The notes: generated from the letters alone by a model not told the origin. Shown: positions 49,671-60,659, numbered from the stretch's first letter. The stretch is 64,000 bases of DNA from CAXKXX01 sp964059975 (GCA_964059975.1 CAXKXX010000003.1:122611-186610); one strand, 5' to 3'. Made by a program: numbers and translations.

Positions 49671-51014
49671 TAGTTCGCTCTCTTTTTCGTAAAAAAACTT
49701 TAAACGCCGTATTATCACGGTTTATTTTCGTCAATTTTAACAGGATATTATATATTTTTAATATAGAATTATATAATAATGTGTATACGTAAACTTAATT
49801 AGTATATCAGTTTTAAAATAAGGATATATATTCATAAAGAATCATTTTATTTACTTTAATAGAGAGTATACGTAAATTTTTATGGTCAGTTTTCATACGG
49901 ATAACCCGAAGTTAGTTTATCTTCAACAGAGACACTAGTGCATGAGTAGAATGACTGATATCTATAAGATTACTAATATCGAAAATAAAATGGCTCAAAA
50001 CGTCTCTAACCCTATATTAGATTATTAGTAATGAGAAGTTTAATGTATTGTCAACACTTAGAAATAGAGTCGAGAAGCAAATAACAATTACATTTATCAT
50101 AAAAGCGCTAAAATTTTATATTAGGACCGCCTTTTTATTCGTTATCTATTAATAAAATTACTTTTCCACACGCCGTATTTCTTAATAATTAGTCTACTTA
50201 AAGTGTCGGTGCTATTTTTTAATTTTAAAATCACCTCACTTAATAAGACACCTATTAATAATAGATTAATGGCGCTCCTTCTTTATCGATTTTATCTAAA
50301 GTAATTTTTAAATAAAAGCTATCAAAATTAAACATTCGATTGGGTTAGCGCCGATTTCTACTACTTTGTTATCGTGATATTGCATCTGTATTGATCTTAG
50401 TTAAAGTCAATTAATTTAAGTTGATTTAGATTTTTTATCTATTTGTTAAATATAAAATAGCATAATATCTATCTATAAAAGTTGGTAGCTATTCCTAATA
50501 GAACTTTACGAAAAATATTTGAGACATAAACTATTAATACAACATGAAAGATCAGTATAGACTTAATGGGTAACGCAAAAATAAAAAAGCAAAACTAAAC
50601 TTACATCTGTGAAAAGAACAAGATGGGTTCTTCTGAAGCGGATTAAGCAGCGCTCTAAAACGATTTGAGTACTACGAATATTTCTATCTAAAGTATAATA
50701 AAAAGACTCGTAGTTTCTAGATTTGAGTCTATGCATATAGTCCTATAGAGAACTCGTGTTTGCCATATTGCAATCACAATACTTTTTAGTTTTAAGAATT
50801 AAAAAATACTCAGGATCTAAAAAGAAGCACTTAAAAAATACATTTTCGATAAAAATGTAAGGTAAGCAGTTCGCTTACAATTAAAAACTCTGAGCCCGGT
50901 AGAAGACTCCGGACTCACATTTAATTAATCGTTTAATATCACTTTTTAATTATATTGAAGAGGACTCATCGGGAGAGCCTATCTAATTTAATTGATGAAG
51001 TAGATAGGGAAATA
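49671..51014. other. 1.3-kb spacer between ydiK and rpoC
   Basis: No recognisable gene. The end next to rpoC contains its terminator (50883-50917) and two further small stems: CATTTT/AAAATG at 50841-50857 and GTAAGC/GCTTAC at 50862-50878. The remainder is AT-rich without structure that I can interpret. Confidence 0.6.
50883..50917 (-). terminator. Rho-independent terminator of rpoBC
   Basis: On the minus strand, about 100 bp after the rpoC stop, TGAGTCCGG, a nine-base loop and CCGGGCTCA form a 9-bp stem with one G-T pair, followed by GAGTTTTTAATT. Position and form fit the terminator at the end of the rplK-rpoC transcription unit. Confidence 0.75.
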
Positions 51015-54000
51015 TCACCCATTTTTACCGCTAGCCAAATCGCCTGCATTGAGGAGTTCAGCAAGATTAGCTGTTGCTTCTTCCGCACTGATCTGAGGAG
51101 CATATGGTCCGTCGTCATCTTGCATACGATTTCGTATGCGTTCTCGATGATAAGCGTAGCCAGTTCCAGCCGGTATTAGGCGTCCTACGATAACGTTTTC
51201 TTTGAGACCCCGCAATTCATCACGTTTTCCAGCAACCGCTGCTTCAGTTAAAACCCGCGTTGTTTCTTGGAACGATGCTGCAGAAATAAAAGATTCAGTT
51301 GCCAAAGAAGCCTTAGTAATGCCCAACAAGTCACGTGAGAAGGTTGCAGGGATCTTGCCGTCAGCTTTAAGCTGACGATTGGCGATCTTAACGCGTGAAA
51401 CCTCGACCTGTTCCCCATCGAGAAATTCACTATTCCCCGCATTAATAATAGTGGCCTTCCGAAGCATCTGACGAACGATAACTTCGATGTGCTTATCATT
51501 AATTTTAACGCCTTGTAGGCGGTAAACTTCCTGTACTTCATTAGTAATATAGCGGGTTACTGCGTGTACGCCGCGCAGGCGTAGAATGTCATGTGGAGAC
51601 TCTGGACCATCAGAGACGACGTCACCACGCTCTACAATTTCACCTTCAAATACGTTAAGTTGGCGCCATTTGGGTATCATTTCTTCATAAGCATCACTTC
51701 CGTCTAGAGGAGAAATTACTAGACGACGTTTGCCTTTAGTTTCTTTACCAAACGAGATAATACCGCTTATTTCAGCTAGAATTGCTGGCTCTTTAGGTCG
51801 GCGTGCTTCAAATAAGTCGGCGACTCGCGGCAGGCCGCCTGTAATATCTTTAGTTCCTCCTGATTCTTGAGAAATCCGTGCAAGGATATCACCTGCTCCA
51901 ATTTGAATTCCATCTTCTAATTGAACAATCGCTTTACCCGGAAGAAAGTAATGAGCAGGCATATCAGTGCCTGGGAGTAGCACGTCGTCTCCTTTTTCAT
52001 CAGTGATTTTTAGTGCCGGGCGCAAATCTTTGCCACTACCGGTACGTTCTGAACTATCTAGAATGACTAGAGAAGACAGTCCGGTAAGTTCGTCAGTTTG
52101 ACGAGTAATAGTTTGTCCATCAATCATGTCAACAAAACGGATAAAGCCGCTTACTTCGCTAATAACTGGCATAGTGTGCGGATCCCAATTCGCTACGGTT
52201 TCTCCGCTATACACTTCTGCACCGTCACCCTTGCTCATCACTGCACCATAAAGTACTTTATGGCTTTCTTTAGTACGTCCGAATTCGTCGATTAGCTTTA
52301 GTTCGGCATTACGAGAGGTAATAACTAATTTACCCGATGCATTGATAACAAATTTAGCATTATTTAGCTTCAAATTACCTTTATTTTTAACTTGAATACT
52401 GGACTCCGCTGCAGCGCGCGATGCAGCTCCACCGATATGAAAGGTGCGCATAGTTAACTGCGTTCCCGGCTCCCCGATAGATTGCGCTGCAATAACACCA
52501 ATGGCTTCACCTTTGTTGATAATGTGGCCGCGCGCTAAGTCGCGCCCGTAGCAGTTTGCACATACACCAAAGTCAGTTTCACAGCTGACTACTGAGCGTA
52601 CTTTAATGATATCTACAGAGTATTCTTCTAGGAGGTCGCAAGTCTTTTCAATGAGAAGAGTATTCCGTGGAATTAGGACGTCACTTGTGCCTGGTTTAGT
52701 AATATTTTCTGCTGTTACACTACCTAAAACACGTTCGCGCAGGGACTCCTTAACATCGCCGCCTTCAATCACCGATGTCATTAATATGCCGTTGTGCGTA
52801 CCACAATCATCTTCGGTTACAACGAGATCTTGTGCAACGTCTACGAGCCGGCGAGTTAAGTAGCCAGAGTTGGCAGTTTTCAATGCGGTATCGGCAAATC
52901 CTTTACGAGCGCCATGCGTCGAGATAAAGTATTGAAGTACATTTAATCCTTCACGGAAATTAGCTGTGATTGGCGTTTCAATGATCGAACCGTCTGGTTT
53001 TGCCATTAATCCACGCATGCCAGCCAACTGGCGGATCTGCGCAGCAGAGCCGCGTGCACCGGAGTCTGCCATCATAAAAATACTGTTAAAGGAGACTTGC
53101 TGTTCTATCACTCCCTCACGGTTTACTACATCTTCGACCGATAAATTTTCCATCATGGCCTTAGCGACATGCTCGTTTGCAGAAGCCCAAATATCAATCA
53201 CTTTGTTATAGCGTTCGCCAGCAGTAACTAGACCAGCTTGGAATTGCTCCTGAATCTCTGCGACCTCGGTTTCCGCCTCTTCGATAATCTCTGCTTTCTT
53301 GGCCGGAATAACCATGTCATCGATACCCACTGAAGCACCAGAGCGAGCGGCATAGGCAAAGCCTGTGTACATGATTTGGTCGGCAAAGATAACTGTTGGC
53401 TTCAGACCTAAAATGCGATAACAGGTATTTAGCATCTTAGAGATAGCTTTTTTCCCAAGAGGTTGGTTCACAATCGAATACGGTAGACCCTTTGGTACGA
53501 TCATCCAAAGGATGGCTCGCCCAATAGTCGTATTTAAGATACTAGTTTTTGTCGTCCAATCACCCTCAGGTGTTTTCACATGTTCTGTAATACGTGCTTT
53601 AATGCGTGCATGCAGTGACGCTAGTCCGGCTCGGTAGACGCGCTCTGCTTCCTTCGAGCCGCTTAGGACCATGCCTTCGCCTTTAGCATTCACGCAGTCG
53701 CGAGTCATATAATACAAACCCAGAACTACATCTTGAGAAGGAACAATAATTGGTTCGCCATTCGCAGGAGATAGAATATTATTCGTAGACATCATCAGTG
53801 CCCGCGCCTCTAACTGCGCTTCTAGCGTCAGGGGCACGTGAACAGCCATTTGGTCGCCATCAAAATCGGCGTTGTATGCCGCGCAAACAAGTGGATGTAA
53901 CTGTATTGCTTTACCTTCGATTAGAATGGGCTCAAAGGCCTGAATACCTAAACGGTGTAAGGTTGGGGCACGATTCAGAAGTACTGGGTGTGCCCGGATC

Positions 54001-55244
54001 ACTTCATCTAAAATATCCCAAACCACAGCTTCTTCGCGTTCAACCATTTTCTTTGCAGCTTTAATAGTAGTAGCTAAGCCACGCAGCTCTAATTTCCCAT
54101 AGATAAAGGGCTTAAATAGCTCCAAGGCCATTTTTTTCGGTAGACCGCACTGATGCAATCGGAGGTACGGTCCGACCGTGATTACAGAACGACCAGAGTA
54201 GTCAACGCGCTTACCTAACAGATTCTGACGGAAGCGACCTTGCTTACCCTTAATCATGTCAGATAAAGATTTTAGAGGGCGCTTATTAGAACCACTAATC
54301 GCGCGCCCGCGACGGCCATTATCGAGAAGCGCATCTACCGCTTCTTGTAGCATCCGTTTTTCGTTGCGCACGATGATATCGGGCGCAGCTAGGTCTAAAA
54401 GACGTTTCAAGCGGTTGTTGCGGTTGATAACCCGGCGGTACAGATCATTTAGATCTGATGTCGCGAAACGACCGCCATCTAGAGGAACTAGCGGACGTAG
54501 GTCTGGAGGAAGGACTGGTAGCACAGTCAAAATCATCCACTCTGGTTTATTACCAGATTGTACGAAAGCTTCTAGTAACTTAATGCGCTTAGTCAGCTTT
54601 TTACGCTTAGTATCAGAGTTAGTTTCATTTAATTCTTCGCGCAGTTGCTCGCACTCAACTTCTAGATCCATATTTTTTAATAGGGCCTGAATGGCTTCCG
54701 CGCCCATTCTGGCATCAAGTTCATCGCCGAACTCTTCTAAAGCATCTAAATATTGCTCTTCAGTCAATATTTGAAGACGCTCAAGATTGGTCATTCCTCC
54801 ATCGACCACGACGTAAGATTCAAAGTATAGAACGCGTTCAATATCACGCAGTGGCATATCTAAAAGCAAACCGATACGAGAAGGTAAGGATTTTAAAAAC
54901 CAAATGTGCGCAGTAGGTGAAGCCAATTCAATGTGGCCCATACGATCACGACGCACTTTAGTTTGGGTCACTTCAACACCGCATTTCTCACAAATTACGC
55001 CACGGTGTTTTAGGCGCTTGTACTTTCCGCACAGGCACTCATAGTCTTTTACTGGACCAAATATACGGGCACAAAAAAGACCGTCACGTTCAGGTTTGAA
55101 CGTACGGTAGTTAATCGTCTCTGGCTTTTTAACTTCACCGAACGACCAGGATCGAATCATATCTGGAGAGGCTAGAGCAATCTTAATCGCATTAAATTCT
55201 TCGGTTTTCGTTTGTGCTTTTAGAAACTTTAATAAATCTTTCAC
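51015..55244 (-). CDS. rpoC: RNA polymerase subunit beta'
   Basis: Beta' forms half of the RNA polymerase active site. The first zinc site lies in CLCGKYKRLKHRGVICEKCG, the catalytic Mg motif is YNADFDGDQMAVH, and the second zinc site includes CETDFGVCANCYGRD. The bridge-helix and trigger-loop region around TANSGYLTRRLVDVAQDL and AAQSIGEPGTQLTMRTFHIG is intact. The length of 1409 residues is almost that of E. coli (1407). It follows rpoB after 130 bp and ends shortly before a terminator. Confidence 0.98.
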   Translation of the reverse strand: MKDLLKFLKAQTKTEEFNAIKIALASPDMIRSWSFGEVKKPETINYRTFKPERDGLFCARIFGPVKDYECLCGKYKRLKHRGVICEKCGVEVTQTKVRRDRMGHIELASPTAHIWFLKSLPSRIGLLLDMPLRDIERVLYFESYVVVDGGMTNLERLQILTEEQYLDALEEFGDELDARMGAEAIQALLKNMDLEVECEQLREELNETNSDTKRKKLTKRIKLLEAFVQSGNKPEWMILTVLPVLPPDLRPLVPLDGGRFATSDLNDLYRRVINRNNRLKRLLDLAAPDIIVRNEKRMLQEAVDALLDNGRRGRAISGSNKRPLKSLSDMIKGKQGRFRQNLLGKRVDYSGRSVITVGPYLRLHQCGLPKKMALELFKPFIYGKLELRGLATTIKAAKKMVEREEAVVWDILDEVIRAHPVLLNRAPTLHRLGIQAFEPILIEGKAIQLHPLVCAAYNADFDGDQMAVHVPLTLEAQLEARALMMSTNNILSPANGEPIIVPSQDVVLGLYYMTRDCVNAKGEGMVLSGSKEAERVYRAGLASLHARIKARITEHVKTPEGDWTTKTSILNTTIGRAILWMIVPKGLPYSIVNQPLGKKAISKMLNTCYRILGLKPTVIFADQIMYTGFAYAARSGASVGIDDMVIPAKKAEIIEEAETEVAEIQEQFQAGLVTAGERYNKVIDIWASANEHVAKAMMENLSVEDVVNREGVIEQQVSFNSIFMMADSGARGSAAQIRQLAGMRGLMAKPDGSIIETPITANFREGLNVLQYFISTHGARKGFADTALKTANSGYLTRRLVDVAQDLVVTEDDCGTHNGILMTSVIEGGDVKESLRERVLGSVTAENITKPGTSDVLIPRNTLLIEKTCDLLEEYSVDIIKVRSVVSCETDFGVCANCYGRDLARGHIINKGEAIGVIAAQSIGEPGTQLTMRTFHIGGAASRAAAESSIQVKNKGNLKLNNAKFVINASGKLVITSRNAELKLIDEFGRTKESHKVLYGAVMSKGDGAEVYSGETVANWDPHTMPVISEVSGFIRFVDMIDGQTITRQTDELTGLSSLVILDSSERTGSGKDLRPALKITDEKGDDVLLPGTDMPAHYFLPGKAIVQLEDGIQIGAGDILARISQESGGTKDITGGLPRVADLFEARRPKEPAILAEISGIISFGKETKGKRRLVISPLDGSDAYEEMIPKWRQLNVFEGEIVERGDVVSDGPESPHDILRLRGVHAVTRYITNEVQEVYRLQGVKINDKHIEVIVRQMLRKATIINAGNSEFLDGEQVEVSRVKIANRQLKADGKIPATFSRDLLGITKASLATESFISAASFQETTRVLTEAAVAGKRDELRGLKENVIVGRLIPAGTGYAYHRERIRNRMQDDDGPYAPQISAEEATANLAELLNAGDLASGKNG

Positions 55245-55374
55245 GGATTGGCTCCTGTCGGCGTTAAACCTCTTAGGTGTCTACAGTCTTATTAGTTATA
55301 TAGTAGATACCCGTGTGACCTTAAATAACCATCCTCGAGTGCCCGGTCTTAGAGCATCCGAGTTTAAAGAGGGA

Positions 55375-58300
55375 TTATTGGTCTTCCAGTTCTATATTGA
55401 TACCGAGAGAGCGAATTTCTTTCAACAGTACATTAAAAGACTCTGGCATACCTGGTTCCATACGGTGATCGCCATCCACGATATTTTTATACATCTTGGT
55501 GCGGCCATTGACGTCGTCCGACTTAACGGTGAGCATTTCTTGTAAAGTGTAAGCTGCGCCATAGGCTTCTAGTGCCCACGCTTCCATCTCGCCGAAGCGT
55601 TGCCCACCAAACTGCGCTTTACCACCGAGTGGTTGCTGTGTAACCAGACTGTAAGAGCCGGTTGATCGAGCGTGCATTTTATCGTCAACTAAGTGATTTA
55701 GTTTCAACATATACATATAGCCGACGGTGACCTGTCGTTCAAACTTCTCTCCAGTACGACCATCATATAGCGTAATCTGACCAGAGGTTGGGATGCCGCC
55801 CATTTCTAGAAGTTTCTTAATTTCAGTCTCTTGAGCGCCATCGAACACTGGCGTCGCAATTGGTATTCCATTCTTCAAATTTTCTGCCAGACGTAAAACT
55901 TCGCTGTCAGTGAAAGTCCTTAGGTCAACTTTCTGACAAATATCATCACCGAGATCGTAAGCTTTTTGAATAAATTCACGGAGGTTGGAAACCTCTCGGT
56001 TTTGCTTAAGCATTTCGTTAATTTTCTGACCAATACCTTTCGCAGCCATACCTAGATGTGTTTCTAGGATTTGCCCTATATTCATACGTGATGGTACGCC
56101 TAAAGGATTTAAAACAATATCTACTGGTATGCCGCTTTCATCATAGGGCATATCTTCAATCGGGTTGATTTTCGAGATAACGCCTTTATTACCGTGCCGC
56201 CCAGCCATCTTATCACCTGGCTGAATTTGACGCTTAACTGCTAAGTAGACCTTAACAATTTTTAACACCCCGGGTGCTAAGTCGTCGCCCTGAGTAATCT
56301 TACGATGCTTAGCATCTAGCTTTTTCTCGAAATCAGATTTTAATTCATCATATTGCTCTGCTAATCGCTCTAGTTGATTTTGTTTATCTTCCTCGCTCAA
56401 TCCTATTTCTAGCCACCGAGCTCGCGATAGATTATTTAAGTGCTCAGATTTCACACCACTAGCGATAAGCAATGCATGGGCGCGTGTAAATAGGCCTGAT
56501 TCTAAGATTTTTAATTCTTCGGTTAGGTCTTTTTTTACCTGTTTAAGTTGCATTTCTTCAATTTCTAAAGCACGCTTATCTTTTGCCACACCATCTCGAG
56601 TAAAGATTTGCACATCGATAATCGTACCGGAAAATCCGTTCGGGACACGTAGCGAGGAATCTTTAACGTCAGAAGCTTTTTCCCCAAAGATCGCACGTAG
56701 TAATTTCTCTTCAGGGGTCAGCTGGGTTTCACCTTTCGGTGTTACCTTTCCAACAAGAATATCCCCTCCAGTTACTTCGGCACCTATATAAACGATCCCT
56801 GATTCATCTAGTTTAGAAAGTGCAGATTCGCCTACGTTAGGGATGTCGGCAGTTATTTCTTCAGGTCCTAGTTTTGTATCACGAGATATGCACGCTAATT
56901 CTTGAATATGAATACTGGTAAAGCGATCTCCTTGAACTACGCGCTCGGAAACTAAGATAGAATCTTCGAAGTTATAGCCATTCCAAGGCATGAAGGCGAC
57001 ACGCATGTTTTGACCTAATGCTAATTCGCCTAAATCTGTAGATGGGCCGTCGGCTAACACATCTCCTCGCTCAATTGGTTCACCTAGATTGACGCAAGGT
57101 GTCTGGTTAATACAGGTGTTTTGGTTAGAACGCATGTATTTAGTTAGATTGTAAATATCGATACCTGCTTCGCCGGGCTCCATCTCGTCTTCGTTAACTT
57201 TAATTACGATTCGAGAGGCATCTACATATTGAATCACACCGCCACGTTTAGTTACGGCGGTAACGCCGGAGTCAACTGCTACAGCACGTTCAATACCAGT
57301 ACCTACCAGAGGCTTATCTGCTCGGAGGGTGGGCACTGCCTGACGCTGCATGTTCGCACCCATTAGTGCACGGTTGGCGTCATCGTGTTCAAGGAATGGG
57401 ATTAGTGATGCGCCAACAGAGACTACCTGTTGGGTAGATACATCCATATAGTCAACTTGTTCGTGACTAAATAAGCTTGATTCACCTTTGCTGCGACAGG
57501 TGACTAGATCTTCGGAAAATCGGCCGTCTTCATTTAAATTCGAATTTGCCTGAGCAATAACAAAATTGCCTTCTTCAATAGCAGACAGGTAGTTAATTTC
57601 ATCTGTTACTACGCCGGAACGTACTCGGCGATATGGAGTCTCTAAGAATCCATATTCGTTAGTCCGTGCATATACAGATAAAGAGTTAATGAGACCGATA
57701 TTCGGTCCTTCAGGCGTCTCAATTGGGCATACGCGACCATAGTGGGTCGGATGTACATCTCGGACCTCAAAACCGGCACGTTCACGCGTTAGACCTCCTG
57801 GACCGAGTGCGGAGATGCGACGCTTATGTGTGATTTCAGATAGTGGATTATTTTGATCCATAAATTGAGATAGTTGGCTAGAGCCGAAAAACTCTTTTAC
57901 CGCCGCTGAAATCGGTTTAGCGTTAATCATGTCTTGAGGCATTAGTGTATCTAGATCTCCTAGAGACAGTCGTTCTTTAACGGCACGTTCAACACGCACT
58001 AAACCTACACGAAACTGATTCTCGGCCATTTCTCCAACTGAACGGATACGACGGTTACCCAGGTGGTCGATATCATCTACTTCACCTTTGCCATTACGAA
58101 TATCAATAAGTTTCTTCATTACTAAAATGATATCGTTTTTACTCAAGATATTTGAGCCTTTGATCTCTTTACGAAGTAAAGAGCGATTGAATTTCATGCG
58201 ACCAACTGCTGAGAGATCGTAGCGATCTTCAGAAAAAAATAGATTTTGAAATAAGCTTTCGGCTGCTTCACGTGTCGGAGGTTCTCCGGGGCGCATCATA

Positions 58301-59403
58301 CGGTAAATTTCTACCATAGCGCTCAAGCGATCGGTACTTGGATCAGCGCGCAGAGTTTCAGAAATATAAGCACCGTGATCTAAATCGTTAGTGAAGAGCG
58401 TTTGAATAGATTTATGTCCAAGCTGGCATAGTTTGTCTATCAAATCTATTGAAAACTGCATGTTTGCGGCACAGATCAATTCTCCGGTATTCGTATCAAT
58501 ATAATCTTGTGCAGCGACTTTTCCCACGACGTATTCGAGCGGTACTTTAATATTGTAAATTTCGTCTTTTTCTAATTGACGGATGTGACGAGCGGTGATG
58601 CGACGACTTTTTTCGACGTAAATTTTGCCATTGGCTTTGATATCAAAAGAGGCAGTTTCCCCCCTCAGGCGCTCTGGAACTAAGTTCATGTAGAGATTTT
58701 TATCACAGATATCAAAAATAATTTTTTCAAAAAATAAGTCCAGAATCTGTTCAGTGCTGTAATTTAGTGCGCGCAAAATAATAGTCGCTGGTAGCTTTCT
58801 CCGACGGTCAATTCGGACAAATAGATTGTCTTTCGGATCAAATTCAAAATCTAACCATGAACCACGGTAAGGGATGATGCGTGCGTTATATAGCACTTTG
58901 CCTGATGAGTGAGTTTTCCCTTTATCACTGTCAAAGAATACACCGGGACTACGGTGCAATTGAGAGACGATAACCCGCTCGGTGCCGTTAATTACAAAAG
59001 TTCCATTTTCGGTCATGAGCGGTATTTCGCCCATATAGACTTCTTGTTCCTTAATGTCTTTAACTGTACCCTCCGGAGCTTCACGCTCATAGATTACAAG
59101 ACGTAGTTTTACGCGCAGGGGTGCAGAAAAAGTTACACCACGAATTTGACATTCTTTGACATCAAATACTGGCTCGCCAAGACGATATGTAACGTACTGT
59201 AGCTCTGAATTACCACTATAACTCTGAATGGGGAATACGGAACTAAAGGCCGCTTCTAAGCCGTATTGCCGCGTCGGATCTTGCTCGATAAACTTTTGAA
59301 ACGAGTCAATCTGGATGGAGAGAAGGTAAGGTATGTCCAGAACTTGTGGACGCTTACCAAAATTTTTACGAATACGTTTTTTTTCGGTATAGGAGTAAAC
59401 CAT
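55375..59403 (-). CDS. rpoB: RNA polymerase subunit beta
   Basis: Beta is the second large subunit of RNA polymerase. From the ATG at 59403 (MVYSYTEKKRIRKNFGKRP, with GAGGAACC upstream) it has 1342 residues, exactly the E. coli length; the 19 extra codons of the longer frame have no counterpart. The rifampicin-binding cluster (SSQLSQFMDQNNPLSEITHK and what follows) matches the rifampicin-sensitive E. coli sequence as I remember it. Catalytic blocks GDKMAGRHGNKGVIS and GGKAQFGGQRFGEMEAWALE are intact. Confidence 0.98.
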   Translation of the reverse strand: MVYSYTEKKRIRKNFGKRPQVLDIPYLLSIQIDSFQKFIEQDPTRQYGLEAAFSSVFPIQSYSGNSELQYVTYRLGEPVFDVKECQIRGVTFSAPLRVKLRLVIYEREAPEGTVKDIKEQEVYMGEIPLMTENGTFVINGTERVIVSQLHRSPGVFFDSDKGKTHSSGKVLYNARIIPYRGSWLDFEFDPKDNLFVRIDRRRKLPATIILRALNYSTEQILDLFFEKIIFDICDKNLYMNLVPERLRGETASFDIKANGKIYVEKSRRITARHIRQLEKDEIYNIKVPLEYVVGKVAAQDYIDTNTGELICAANMQFSIDLIDKLCQLGHKSIQTLFTNDLDHGAYISETLRADPSTDRLSAMVEIYRMMRPGEPPTREAAESLFQNLFFSEDRYDLSAVGRMKFNRSLLRKEIKGSNILSKNDIILVMKKLIDIRNGKGEVDDIDHLGNRRIRSVGEMAENQFRVGLVRVERAVKERLSLGDLDTLMPQDMINAKPISAAVKEFFGSSQLSQFMDQNNPLSEITHKRRISALGPGGLTRERAGFEVRDVHPTHYGRVCPIETPEGPNIGLINSLSVYARTNEYGFLETPYRRVRSGVVTDEINYLSAIEEGNFVIAQANSNLNEDGRFSEDLVTCRSKGESSLFSHEQVDYMDVSTQQVVSVGASLIPFLEHDDANRALMGANMQRQAVPTLRADKPLVGTGIERAVAVDSGVTAVTKRGGVIQYVDASRIVIKVNEDEMEPGEAGIDIYNLTKYMRSNQNTCINQTPCVNLGEPIERGDVLADGPSTDLGELALGQNMRVAFMPWNGYNFEDSILVSERVVQGDRFTSIHIQELACISRDTKLGPEEITADIPNVGESALSKLDESGIVYIGAEVTGGDILVGKVTPKGETQLTPEEKLLRAIFGEKASDVKDSSLRVPNGFSGTIIDVQIFTRDGVAKDKRALEIEEMQLKQVKKDLTEELKILESGLFTRAHALLIASGVKSEHLNNLSRARWLEIGLSEEDKQNQLERLAEQYDELKSDFEKKLDAKHRKITQGDDLAPGVLKIVKVYLAVKRQIQPGDKMAGRHGNKGVISKINPIEDMPYDESGIPVDIVLNPLGVPSRMNIGQILETHLGMAAKGIGQKINEMLKQNREVSNLREFIQKAYDLGDDICQKVDLRTFTDSEVLRLAENLKNGIPIATPVFDGAQETEIKKLLEMGGIPTSGQITLYDGRTGEKFERQVTVGYMYMLKLNHLVDDKMHARSTGSYSLVTQQPLGGKAQFGGQRFGEMEAWALEAYGAAYTLQEMLTVKSDDVNGRTKMYKNIVDGDHRMEPGMPESFNVLLKEIRSLGINIELEDQ

Positions 59404-59729
59404 AGGGTTCCTCAGAACGCTGGAAAGTCGAACCACTTTTTTCTGCCCCGAATAGAGCATGGTTCATACGACACTATTTTAGAACGGAAAATATTCTAAT
59501 TTTCCACAGCATCTCTTTTTTATCATACTTAGATTATTTCTTTGCTCCGTGGCCGGGTGTTTCTATGTAAGAGAAGTGATCTATTACATTTTTCAATAGA
59601 AAGATGTATTGTATTTCGCCCTTAGAAAATGACGCGAAATTCTACTAACTTCTAACAGCATAAAAGGCTGGTCACTAGAAGCTACCAGCCATCGGTATGT
59701 TAAGCCAGATTGTACTCTAAAGGTGAAAC
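59404..59729 (-). other. rplL-rpoB intergenic regulatory region
   Basis: The 326-bp gap matches the E. coli arrangement, where an attenuator and an RNase III processing site reduce rpoBC expression relative to the ribosomal genes. The attenuator hairpin is recognisable at 59662-59690. The RNase III site could not be identified by eye. Confidence 0.7.
59662..59690 (-). terminator. rplL-rpoB transcription attenuator
   Basis: About 40 bp after the rplL stop, the minus strand has GGCTGGT, an 11-base loop, ACCAGCC and TTTT. E. coli has a GGCTGG/CCAGCC hairpin with T-tract in the same place, known as the partial terminator that sets the ratio of ribosomal-protein to polymerase mRNA. Its survival suggests that this control is still used. 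Confidence 0.85.
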
Positions 59730-60095
59730 TTATTTAAGTTCAATAGAAGCGCCTGCTTCTTCCAAAGATTTTTTTAACGCTTCAGCATCATCTTTACTGA
59801 TGCCTTCTTTGAGAAGTGCCGGAGCAGATTCTACCAGGTCTTTAGCCTCTTTTAGACCCAGTCCGGTTGCGCTACGCACTGCTTTGATGACAGAAATTTT
59901 ATTGGCACCAATAGCAGAAAGCATGACGTCAAACTCGGTTTTCTCTTCAGCGTTTTCGTCTGGGGCGGCAGTCACTGCCATGCTGGGAGAGGCAGAAACG
60001 CCGAATTTTTCTTCCATAGCGGAAACCAGCTCGGTTATGTCCATAACAGACATAGCGGCAACGACTTCCAAGATTTGGTCTTTAGTAATAGACAT
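59730..60095 (-). CDS. rplL: Ribosomal protein L7/L12
   Basis: L7/L12 forms the flexible stalk of the large subunit that recruits translation GTPases. The 121-residue protein (E. coli 121) has the N-terminal dimerisation region (MSITKDQILEVVAAMSVMD), an Ala-rich hinge, and the C-terminal factor-binding domain with VIKAVRSATGLGLKEAKDLV. It lies 48 bp after rplJ. Confidence 0.97.
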   Translation of the reverse strand: MSITKDQILEVVAAMSVMDITELVSAMEEKFGVSASPSMAVTAAPDENAEEKTEFDVMLSAIGANKISVIKAVRSATGLGLKEAKDLVESAPALLKEGISKDDAEALKKSLEEAGASIELK

Positions 60096-60143
60096 AGCAA
60101 TTGTTCCTAAAACTTAGAAATAGTTCGAATATGTTAGAAGAGG

Positions 60144-60659
60144 TTAAGAAGGCGCGGGGCTTATGCCGCGCGCCTTCTGATCGCGCAACGCAGCTAGCGT
60201 ACGAACCAATTTACCGGAAGCAGCTTCTTTCATCGTTGCCATCAGGCTTACGATGGCTTCATTATAAGTGGGTAGCATCGCCAGGCGGTCAATTTGACCT
60301 GCAGGGATCAGCTCGCCTTCAAAGGCCGCAGCTTTAATCTCAAACCCTATGTTCGCTTTCTCGAACTCTTTGAATAGACGAGCTGCCATGCCCGGATGTT
60401 CAATAGAGAATGCAATTAAAGTAGGACCGACAAACGTGTCTTTTAGGCATCTGAATGGAGTACCTTCAACTACGCGACGCATTAGCGTATTGCGAATAAC
60501 GCGTATATAAATGCCAGATTCACGACCTGCTTTACGCAGTTCAGTCATTTTATCGGCAGTAATGTTACTAAAATCAGCAACAACCGCCGATAGCGCGCCT
60601 TTGGCTACCTCGTTGACTTGAGCAACAATCGCTAGTTTGTCTTGAAGATTTAATGCCAT
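60144..60659 (-). CDS. rplJ: Ribosomal protein L10
   Basis: L10 anchors L7/L12 dimers to 23S rRNA and in E. coli represses its own operon as the L10-L12 complex. The protein begins MALNLQDKLAIVAQVNEVAK, almost as in E. coli, and the C-terminal helix LVRTLAALRDQK ends the conserved part. At 171 residues it is six longer than E. coli L10 (165). The extra residues RGISPAPS are encoded by a GC-rich inverted repeat, GAAGGCGCG/CGCGCCTTC, at 60148-60177 at the gene end. Confidence 0.96.
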   Translation of the reverse strand: MALNLQDKLAIVAQVNEVAKGALSAVVADFSNITADKMTELRKAGRESGIYIRVIRNTLMRRVVEGTPFRCLKDTFVGPTLIAFSIEHPGMAARLFKEFEKANIGFEIKAAAFEGELIPAGQIDRLAMLPTYNEAIVSLMATMKEAASGKLVRTLAALRDQKARGISPAPS

